Assembly (NCBI GenBank): GCA_903919625.1 | Contig: CAIXIZ010000078.1 | Coordinates: forward strand, 1 to 12,947 | Length of the DNA: 12,947 nt | Reading direction: 5' to 3' | Source of the DNA: an uncultured Verrucomicrobiota bacterium | GTDB lineage: Bacteria; Verrucomicrobiota; Verrucomicrobiia; Opitutales; Opitutaceae | Part shown: piece by piece, positions 1-6,600 of the stretch | How positions within the stretch are numbered: the first letter of the stretch is position 1 | Layout of the letters: every line of letters starts with the position of its first letter | Made by a program: the position numbers and the translations under genes | Notes under the pieces: model-generated | Seen by the model: the letters and a program-made list of their open reading frames with translations, nothing else | Databases searched by the model: none | Told to the model about the DNA's origin: nothing

Positions 1-223
1 GACCGACGCCACCTGGCGCGCCCGGCTCGGCCCTACCGCCCGCGCCACCGTCGAGCCACAATCGTGGGACATTGTCATCGCCCGGTTCGAAACCGATCTC
101 ACCGCCGTGGTGGCCGGCCACACGCCCCAGTCCCCCCGGGCACGGGTGTCAGGATCTGCCCCAACGGTGTCCTCGCCCACCCCCATCACCGCAGAGTCGT
201 CTTCCGCATCCGTCCACCCATGA
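1..223 (+). CDS. Glycosyltransferase, GT4-type (partial, C-terminus only)
   Basis: The frame starting at base 2 is open from the window edge to a TGA at 221-223, giving 73 residues. The first ~38 (ending ..ARFETDLTAVVAG) have the texture of the last helix of a GT-B, family 4 (group 1) glycosyltransferase: the 'RARLGPTARATVE..SWD' stretch resembles the usual 'R..LG..AR..VE..SW....' terminal signature. About 35 low-complexity residues rich in Ser, Pro, Thr and Ala follow. Donor and acceptor sites lie outside the window, so substrate cannot be read. The stop overlaps the next gene's start (ATGA), so the two are probably translationally coupled. With the downstream GT28-type enzyme and PlcP/LpxH-like phosphoesterase, a membrane glycolipid role is inferred. 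The family call rests only on a short C-terminal signature. Confidence 0.7.
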   Translation, partial: TDATWRARLGPTARATVEPQSWDIVIARFETDLTAVVAGHTPQSPRARVSGSAPTVSSPTPITAESSSASVHP

Positions 224-1458
224 TTTCGCTCTCCTCCTCCGATGCCGCCTCCTGGGAGGAAGCCGGTGCACCGCAGGCAACAGAAAACGGCCAGTCCAGA
301 CCGGGCGGGGGGGTGCTCGTGCTCACGGCCGGATTCGGTGAGGGTCATAATGCCGCGGCGCGCAACCTCGCCGCCGCGTTCGACGCCGCCCTCGCACCAG
401 GCGCGGCCCAGGTAGCGGACATTTTTGCCCTCGCCTCACCCCGGCTAAACGCCGTCTCACGCCGCAGTTACCTCGCCCTCATCAACCGGGCCCCGCGACT
501 TTGGCAGTCGGTCTATGGCTGGCTTGACCGCTCGCAGTTTCCTGCTCGCAACCTGCGTTTGCTGCGGGCCGAGACCGAACGGCTGGCCACGCTGATCGCG
601 CACCAGCGGCCGGTCGCCGTGTGCAGCGCGTATCCGGTGTATGCCTTCATGCTGGCGGAGCTGGCGCGCACTGGCCGGCTGGCAGCGCCACATTACAACA
701 TTGTCACTGACTCCATCAGCATCAACTCCATCTGGTGGCGCGCACCGTGTAACGGGTGGTTTGTGCCCAACCCAGACTCGGCCGCCGTGCTGTTGCAGGC
801 CGGGATCGCGCCCCAGCACGTCCACGCCCTCGGCTTTCCCACCCCGGCGTTTATCGCCCGCCACCCTCAATTGGTGCCGCCCGACCTCTCCACCGGACGG
901 CCGCGGGTGCTCTGCATGATCAACTCCGTCACCCGGGATGCCGTGGCCACCATCGGGCCGCTGCTGGCCGCAACGGATTGGGAGATCACGGTTGCAGTCG
1001 GCCGCGATGAACGCCTGCGCCGCCGGATCAGGCAACTGGCCTCCACCCGCACCGCTCCCGTGCATATTCTCGGTTGGACGGATCAGATTCCGGAGCTGTT
1101 GCTGACCCACCATCTGGTCATCAGCAAGGCGGGGGGCGCAACCACACAGGAGGCCATTGCCGCGCGCTGTCCGATGATCGTCAACCAGATCGTCCCGGGC
1201 CAGGAGGAGGGCAACTACGAACTGCTCCGGCGCCATGGCGCCGGGGTGCTCGCCGAAACTCCAGAGGCCATCCTCACGGCGTGCCGCCGGGCGTTTGCCG
1301 ACGACGGGCGGATTTGGCAGGAATGGCGGGCGGCGCTCACCCCGCTCTCCCGCCCGCACGCCGCCCGGGACATTGCCCGGCAAATTCTCGCCACCGTGTC
1401 GTCTGCCGACCCAATCGGGCGTGCAACGGCCCTTCCCCCCGCCCCCACCTCCTTATGA
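220..1458 (+). CDS. MGDG synthase-like (GT28) glycosyltransferase
   Basis: A 412-residue protein of the MGDG synthase / processive diacylglycerol glucosyltransferase group (GT-B fold). Family members transfer a sugar from a UDP-sugar to diacylglycerol at the inner membrane. The N-terminal domain shows a first beta strand and glycine loop at about 32-47 (VLVLTAGFGEGHNAAA), equivalent to the acceptor-side loop of MGD and UgtP enzymes. The C-terminal donor domain carries the signature at 302-314 (SKAGGATTQEAIA) and PGQEEGN at 326-332, typical of this family. Residues 1-30 are a poorly structured extension. ATG at 220 is chosen because it overlaps the preceding stop as ATGA; an earlier in-frame GTG at 64 would lie inside the upstream gene, and a GTG at 314 would leave the fold with no lead-in. 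No Shine-Dalgarno is visible, which fits coupling. MurG-type function is less likely given the motifs. The exact sugar and acceptor are not readable. Confidence 0.85.
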   Translation: MISLSSSDAASWEEAGAPQATENGQSRPGGGVLVLTAGFGEGHNAAARNLAAAFDAALAPGAAQVADIFALASPRLNAVSRRSYLALINRAPRLWQSVYGWLDRSQFPARNLRLLRAETERLATLIAHQRPVAVCSAYPVYAFMLAELARTGRLAAPHYNIVTDSISINSIWWRAPCNGWFVPNPDSAAVLLQAGIAPQHVHALGFPTPAFIARHPQLVPPDLSTGRPRVLCMINSVTRDAVATIGPLLAATDWEITVAVGRDERLRRRIRQLASTRTAPVHILGWTDQIPELLLTHHLVISKAGGATTQEAIAARCPMIVNQIVPGQEEGNYELLRRHGAGVLAETPEAILTACRRAFADDGRIWQEWRAALTPLSRPHAARDIARQILATVSSADPIGRATALPPAPTSL

Positions 1459-2291
1459 GCAAACTTCACGTCCGGACGGTCATCCTCTCCGATGTGCATC
1501 TGGGTACGCCGGACAGCAAAGCCCGTGAAGCTGCGCACTTTCTCCGGCATACGCGTTGCGAAAAGCTCATCCTCAACGGTGACATCATCGACGGCTGGCA
1601 GCTGGTTCGCCGGGGCCGCTGGACCAATGCCCACACGCGCTTCGTCCGCCTCGTCCTCAAGACGATGGAAAAACGCGGGACCCAAGTCGTCTACCTGCGC
1701 GGCAACCATGACGATATCCTCGCCAAATTTCTGCCGCTGGCGTTTGAAAATCTCGCCATTGTCGAGGAACACATCCACGAAAGCCCGCAAGGGCGATACT
1801 TGGTGCTGCATGGTGATGTGTTCGACACCGTCACCCGCAACTTTGTGTTTCTCGCGCATCTCGGCGACTGGGGCTATCAGATGCTCCTCACCCTTAACCG
1901 GGCCTATAACGCGTGGCGGGCCTGGCGGGGCCGGGAATATTGGTCCTTGAGCAAGGCGATCAAAGGCCGGGTGAAGAGCGCCGTGAACCATGTGTCAAAG
2001 TTTGAGGGCCATATCGCCCGCCTGGCCCGTGAGCGCGGCTGTGCCGGGGTCATTTGCGGCCACATCCATACCCCGGCCGACCAGCAGGTCGACGGCATTC
2101 ACTACCTCAACAGCGGTGACTGGGTCGAATCGCTCACCGCCATCGTCGAGCACTACGACGGTCGTTTTGAACTGGTTTATTTTACCGACTTTGTCCGTGA
2201 GCACCCGCTGCCGGCGGCGGAAGAACTGGAACCGGTGACCGATGAGCCCCCATGGACGGAAATGACCGCCGGCAGAGCCGCCAACCCGTGA
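1455..2291 (+). CDS. Calcineurin-like metallophosphoesterase, PlcP/LpxH-like
   Basis: A 278-residue dinuclear-metal phosphoesterase, annotated in most genomes as UDP-2,3-diacylglucosamine diphosphatase (COG2908). The full metal-site set is present: D13 and H15 (SDVHLG), D43 (NGDIIDG), N84-H85-D86 (GNHDD), H119 (LHGD), and H203/H205 (GHIHTP). There is no signal peptide, so it should act in the cytoplasm or at the inner membrane face. After the core, the segment EYWSLS..IK..VK.AVN (161-178), CGHIH (201-205) and GDWVES (near 228) resembles the Sinorhizobium PlcP group, which cleaves phospholipids to diacylglycerol during phosphate limitation, more than classical LpxH. The ATG overlaps the previous stop (ATGA) and there is no Shine-Dalgarno. 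Family membership is sure; PlcP versus LpxH activity is inference from motif memory and the neighbouring diacylglycerol-type glycosyltransferases. Confidence 0.88.
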   Translation: MSKLHVRTVILSDVHLGTPDSKAREAAHFLRHTRCEKLILNGDIIDGWQLVRRGRWTNAHTRFVRLVLKTMEKRGTQVVYLRGNHDDILAKFLPLAFENLAIVEEHIHESPQGRYLVLHGDVFDTVTRNFVFLAHLGDWGYQMLLTLNRAYNAWRAWRGREYWSLSKAIKGRVKSAVNHVSKFEGHIARLARERGCAGVICGHIHTPADQQVDGIHYLNSGDWVESLTAIVEHYDGRFELVYFTDFVREHPLPAAEELEPVTDEPPWTEMTAGRAANP

Positions 2292-2360
2292 TTGGGGCAA
2301 CCTGTCCCGGGTGTGACGGGGCGGCGGCAGTCATGTGTCAGCCCGGTTAATTTTCCGCTG

Positions 2361-2390
2361 TTGCCAGCGGGTAGCGCACAAAAATATTGT
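2361..2390 (+). promoter_or_regulatory. Possible sigma-70-like promoter ahead of the small orphan gene
   Basis: TTGCCA (2361-2366) and TATTGT (2385-2390) are separated by 18 bases in a locally AT-richer patch inside the 132-bp gap after the phosphoesterase. They match the -35 and -10 consensus at about five and four of six positions. The -10 lies 33 bases ahead of the ATG at 2424. This is weak evidence by eye, but the gap and the absence of an ATGA overlap suggest the downstream gene has its own transcription start. Confidence 0.2.
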
Positions 2391-2423
2391 CCCGGCACGG
2401 ACGTCACCCCCAAGACATTCCGC

Positions 2424-2819
2424 ATGCGCAACACCACTTTTGCCGAGATGTATTGCGCGCGACACGGGATCCCACCGGAGGCCTACTTGAGGACCATTTT
2501 CCGCCGGGCGCTTTATCCGCACGCGCGTCCGTTCACCGCGCTTATCCAGTTGTTTGATGGCGATTATTTTGCCGCCGACCTCGACCTGGTGCAGGCGGCT
2601 GGCCGGTTGCGTGTGCTGAGTGACTTCACCATGGACGCGGAGGAATTCCGCCATCATCCCGCCAACCGCGGACTGTTGCGCAGCGGGCTGCGGCTCCGCG
2701 TGTCCGTCCGACGGCTGCGCGCGCTTGCCCGAGCCACTCTGCCACCTTCCGGCAATGCTGAGCCCTCCGACTCCGGTCCGCCGTTTCCCCCGCCAAATCT
2801 GCCGGCGCCGCCCGAATAG
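2424..2819 (+). CDS. Hypothetical protein, Arg-rich, Pro-rich tail
   Basis: A 131-residue protein that I cannot assign to a named family. The compact core (about 1-106) looks alpha-helical: a first helix around AEMYCARHG (7-15), a middle block with FDGDYFAADLDLVQAAGRLR (44-63), a HHPANRGLLR stretch (77-86), and a basic helix LRLRVSVRRLRALAR (89-103). The last ~25 residues are Pro/Ser-rich and probably disordered. There is no signal peptide or membrane segment, so it is likely cytoplasmic; the arginine-rich helix could contact nucleic acid or acidic phospholipid, which is speculation. ATG at 2424 is chosen over an upstream in-frame TTG at 2292, whose extension looks like non-coding sequence, and over the internal ATG at 2448. 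No clear Shine-Dalgarno precedes it. It lies 132 bp after the lipid cassette and 50 bp from the convergent minus-strand operon. Texture and frame support a real gene. Confidence 0.6.
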   Translation: MRNTTFAEMYCARHGIPPEAYLRTIFRRALYPHARPFTALIQLFDGDYFAADLDLVQAAGRLRVLSDFTMDAEEFRHHPANRGLLRSGLRLRVSVRRLRALARATLPPSGNAEPSDSGPPFPPPNLPAPPE

Positions 2820-2869
2820 TTCTGTCGCCCTGCCCGTAGGATATCCCGTGCCCCGGCCGATTTGCTGGC

Positions 2870-3661
2870 TCAGGGTGTGCCGGTGGTTACGGGACGGAAT
2901 TTCCAGCCGACCGAGCTGAGTGCGGCGGCAAGTTGGGAACTGGCATTGGGTGGAATGAACGGCCCGGATGTGCCTGGGGTGCTGCGGCCAATCACCGCAC
3001 CATCGGGGGCAAGGTGGGTGCCATCTGTCGTGACCCGGCCGCCATCAGCCAAGATTTGCGAACCATCGGGCGCGAGGCCAGTGCCGTCGGACGAAACCGT
3101 CGTGCCATCCGCGGTCGTAATGTGGAGGTTGGATAGGTCATTGGTGAGCACCATGCCCTGATAGCTTTCCCCGGCGGCAGGAGTCAGCTCGGGGATGATT
3201 TTCCCCGGCCCAACCAAGTCTTCCGTGGACACGCTGTCCGCTCCGGTGTCGGCCAAATATTGCTGCGCGGCGGCTGCCAGCAGCCGCAAGTTCTCCGCCA
3301 CGGCCGCACGCTGTGGATTGGACGGTTGTGGCCAAGGGGTGGGTGGCGGGACCACAAGGATTATGGCGTTTTTCAGGCGGAGGTTTAGCCCAATGGCCAA
3401 CCCAATGCGGCTGAGCGCAATCGTTTCCTTTGCCGGGTTGTAAGCCGTTACGGTATACCCGGCAAATGAGCCCCCCACCGGCACCCAGCGGGCCACGCCC
3501 GTTTGCAAATCCAAAAGCGAAACCTGCGTCCGGCTGTCGTCGATCAGCACTCCATTGAACTCCAGGTCGTCACCCATCGCGGCACAAAGCACCCCGGCCG
3601 GAAGCAAAAGCAACAGCCAGAGCATGGGCTGGAGCAGCTTTGCTGGAAAAGTTGGCCGCAT
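2870..3661 (-). CDS. Secreted protein with pilin-like segment and DG heptapeptide array
   Basis: A 263-residue exported protein, probably co-transcribed with the giant exoprotein 16 bp upstream. Residues 1-28 form a signal peptide with a strong hydrophobic core (LWLLLLLPAGVL); the bases before Cys26 do not give a lipobox. Residues ~34-92 form a small beta-rich domain with FNGVLIDD, ARWVPVG and GYTV; its texture recalls the GspC/PilP periplasmic homology domain, which is only a suggestion. A proline linker (105-116) leads to a helix (117-139, NLRLLAAAAQQYLADTG) and a loop (DLVGPGK, PAAGESYQG) resembling the globular half of Verrucomicrobial pilin-like proteins, but without a pilin N-terminal helix. 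Residues 183-224 are six exact xxDGxx[VLI] heptapeptides. ATG 3661 is chosen because GAGG precedes it by 8 bases and the signal peptide starts there; the longer frame to 3730 overlaps the exoprotein gene. Function is unknown; an envelope accessory for the exoprotein is inferred from position. Confidence 0.75.
   Translation of the reverse strand: MRPTFPAKLLQPMLWLLLLLPAGVLCAAMGDDLEFNGVLIDDSRTQVSLLDLQTGVARWVPVGGSFAGYTVTAYNPAKETIALSRIGLAIGLNLRLKNAIILVVPPPTPWPQPSNPQRAAVAENLRLLAAAAQQYLADTGADSVSTEDLVGPGKIIPELTPAAGESYQGMVLTNDLSNLHITTADGTTVSSDGTGLAPDGSQILADGGRVTTDGTHLAPDGAVIGRSTPGTSGPFIPPNASSQLAAALSSVGWKFRPVTTGTP
2990..3115 (-). repeat. Six tandem DG heptapeptide repeats (two 63-bp super-repeats)
   Basis: Residues 183-224 of the secreted protein are six 21-bp units encoding xxDGxx[VLI]. 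DG falls at 185-186, 192-193, 199-200, 206-207, 213-214 and 220-221, and the hydrophobic seventh position is V189, L196, I203, V210, L217 and I224. The V-L-I order repeats, and APDG opens both the third and sixth units, so the array also reads as two 21-residue repeats (bases 3115-3053 and 3052-2990). A hand alignment of the two 63-bp copies gives about 39 identical positions, so the protein pattern is much better kept than the DNA. Confidence 0.85.
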
Positions 3662-3669
3662 GGTGGTCG

Positions 3670-3673
3670 CCTC
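3670..3673 (-). promoter_or_regulatory. Ribosome-binding site (GAGG) deciding the start at 3661
   Basis: Read on the minus strand, GAGG stands 8 bases ahead of the ATG at 3661, between the TAA stop of the giant exoprotein (3680-3678) and the start of the secreted partner. It supports this ATG over the longer frame starting at 3730 inside the exoprotein gene, and implies independent initiation on a shared transcript. Confidence 0.6.
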
Positions 3674-3677
3674 GAGT

Positions 3678-6600
3678 TTAGCTGCCGATGGGCGCCGGGT
3701 CGGAGTTATCGTCGCCGTTGCCGCCGCCATATCCGATCACCTCGACGGTGATGAGCGAGGGCAGGCTGTCGAGCCGGACCGGGGTGCGGCCCGGAGTCCG
3801 GCCGGGGTCATTGGCCGCACCGGTGGTCGCGGCCGATGTGCCCGCCGCGGCCGTCGCCAGCCCGCCAAGGCTGGGCGCCGCCACCGCGACCGGCACGCCG
3901 GTGCTGGTGCCGCTGGCCTGGATGTTGCCGGAGTTCAGCACCTGGACCGCGGCAATATTGATCCGACCGGAGGAGCGAATGCCTGCGTCGCCCGCATCGA
4001 TGGTGCCGGCCGGGGCGGTCAAATCCACGTCGCCCGGCGGCACCCCGGCAACCGTCGCCAGCACGCCAATCCCGCCGCCCGTGGCCAGACCGGCCAGATC
4101 GGTTTTCACATCGGCGCTCTGCGGGTCGATCAGCACCCGCGTGGGTGGGGCGGACTGGACGGTCTTGGAGGAGGCGCCGGCGGCGATGTTGCCAACCGAG
4201 GACCACAGAATCTCATTCCCCCCGCGCAAGGTGAAGATGCGCGAGGTGCCGACGATCATGCTGTGGCGGGTAAAAATGGAGATGTTGCCACCGTGTTCGG
4301 TAAGTATTCCCTGGTCGGTGGCCTGGCTGCCCGCGACGTTGAATCCGACGGTCAGCTGGCCGCCCGGTGCGAGCAGGCTGATGTCGCCACCGTTGGCCGT
4401 CTTGATCTCCCGCGAAGTAAGCGAAAGGTCGCCCGACCATGCCTGACCCGGGAAGAGCGCGGTGATGGCGGCGAAACCGGCATTGTAATTGCCGAAGCCG
4501 GCGCTGGTCGCGACGCTGTGGTCACGGCCGGCATCGCGCAACACGAAGTAGAAGATGTCCAAAGCAGCAGCATCCTGCTGTTCGGCGGGGAGCGCACTGA
4601 ACGCAGTCCAGGTCTGGACGGGGTCGGTGCCGTTGAGCCCGAGCAGCGGACCAAGGAGAGGCAGATAACGTGCGGCCTCGGCGCCGCCGGTGGCCGGATT
4701 CAAAAATTGCGCAATGAAGGAGGCGAATCCGAGCCGGCTGGCATCAAGCCCGGAGGAGCCGCCCAGTCCGGCGGCGGCGATGATGCTCGCCCCCCCAAAG
4801 GGCAGATTGGGATTGCGGGTGTTGCCAATGGTGGTGAGGCCGATGGCGGTGCCATCACCCACGCCATTGCCGACCCCGAGGTCAAAATTGCGACCGGCCA
4901 ATACTTCGATCGTGCCGGGTCCGCCTACCTGAATGTCACCAGCCGTGGGATTGCCGGTGCCTGGTCCGGGAGCGTTGCCTGCCGTGGGCAGGAGCGCGTT
5001 GCCGATGGCCAGTGCCGCGGTGCGCAAGGGTGAATTGGGATCATAGGCAATGATATCGCGCCCGGCGGCAACCAGGCTGATGTCCCCCACGCGGTCATGC
5101 TGAACGTAGAGCGCGAAATCGGTGAGATCGGTCCCTGCGATGACCCGGGCCGCCTTGCCGGCAAACAAAGTGACCCCGGAAATATTGCCGCCCGCCGCAT
5201 AGAGATGCACCGGGTCGGGATCGTTGGTATGGAGCGGGCCGGCGGAGTGCAAGGCTTGCTTGGTCTGGATGACGGCAAAGGTGCCGGCCGTGGAACCGGA
5301 CTCGGCAAACAGGCTGTTGATGCTGTCAAACAATCCAAGGGTCGGGGTGACGCCCCACGAGCCGGCAACACCGCCCGTGGCGCTCTTGCCAGTCGAGGGA
5401 AAGGCCAGCGAGTGCGGGGTAGTGATGCCGGGCAGGCGGGAGGGGTCGGCATCGGAAAGGTTGATGGTGCCCGAACCCCATTGATAGGGATTCGTGGTTG
5501 CAGCGATTGCCGCAGGGTTGTTCAGGCCGTTGGGTTGCACGCCATTGACCGACCCGGCAGCGGCAAAATCAACGGTGCCCAGGGGCGACGGCACCAGTGT
5601 CAGACTGCCCACCAGGTCAATGTCTCCGGAATAGGCCGTCGCGCTCAGCGTTGGTGGCATCAGGGCCGAGACGGTGGCGAACGGCGTGACCTTTGACTCG
5701 GCCAGCCGAAGCCATGGCTGGGATTGTGCGAACGACTTGGTGTTGCCAAACTGCAGCACGTTTTGGTACCAGCTTTGCAATGAACCCGCCCCTCCGTCGG
5801 CGGCATCTTTGAGCGTGATGATTCCGATCAGTGAGGTGGCGCTGACGGCATCGTTCGGGGCATAGGTCGAAAAATAGGATTTTTCATAAAAACTGTTGTT
5901 AATGCCCTGGGGCAAAAGAAAGGGGTTGGCCACCGGACCGAGCAACACGTCCCCCCGGCTGGAGACGTCAAAGGATGCTTGACCGGCAAACAGCGTGGTC
6001 GGCAGCCAGGTAATGGGATCGGGTGCAGCCAGGCTGTTCAAATCGATTTGGGCAAGGGCGGCACGGGTGCTGTTACTATGGATGCTGTTACCCGCGCCGA
6101 GTACGCCCTGACCGCGTTCGACATAATATACTCCACCGCTGATGTCGTGGCTGGCGCGGACAGCGAGGTCACCGCCACCCAATTCGACCAAAGCAGAGGC
6201 ATTAGGCCTGCCTTTGGGCAGGCGCGCATTGGTCGGCACCACGGCATCTACATTGCTTACGTCATGTCCGGCGCTCAGGCTGACGTTGCCACCGCCCAGT
6301 GCGCCAACTCCTTCGAAGAAATTGCTGTAATCGATCCACCACGAAGTGGACTCGATCTCGCCTCCCGTATTGGACTGGTCGAACTGGCCGGTCACAGGAC
6401 TCACATAGCCGCGACGGTAGAGCCAGTTGTCCGGCAGTTCCTTCGTCGAATCCGGCACGAGGACACCCGATTTGAGCACCAGATGCGTGATGTCATTTTG
6501 CGCCACAATGCTGACATTGCCTCCCCCCAAGGCATATTGTGCCGGATAAGGGGTAAGGGCATCCAGCTGCTGGGTGCCCAAAAAGCTGGTGGATTGGTAG

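Noticed and set aside
457..1383. 308-residue minus-strand open frame opposite the GT28 gene
   Set aside because: Antisense shadow; the plus strand carries unmistakable glycosyltransferase motifs.
2328..2345. Pho-box-like CAGTCAT before the orphan gene
   Set aside because: Only one half-site resembles CTGTCAT; the position 11 bases on matches at about 3 of 7, so there is no direct repeat.
2292..2345. Stem-loop after the phosphoesterase stop (GTCCCG..CGGGGC) as a terminator
   Set aside because: The stem is only about six pairs including a G-U pair, and no T-run follows it.
2820..2869. Bidirectional terminator in the 50-bp convergent gap
   Set aside because: Only a short palindrome (GGATATCC) is present; no GC stem with a T-tract on either strand.
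3555..5033. 492-residue open frame on the plus strand opposite the exoprotein gene
   Set aside because: It is antisense to a clearly real gene, Arg/Gly/Ala/Gln-rich without domain texture, and explained by high GC with third-position bias.
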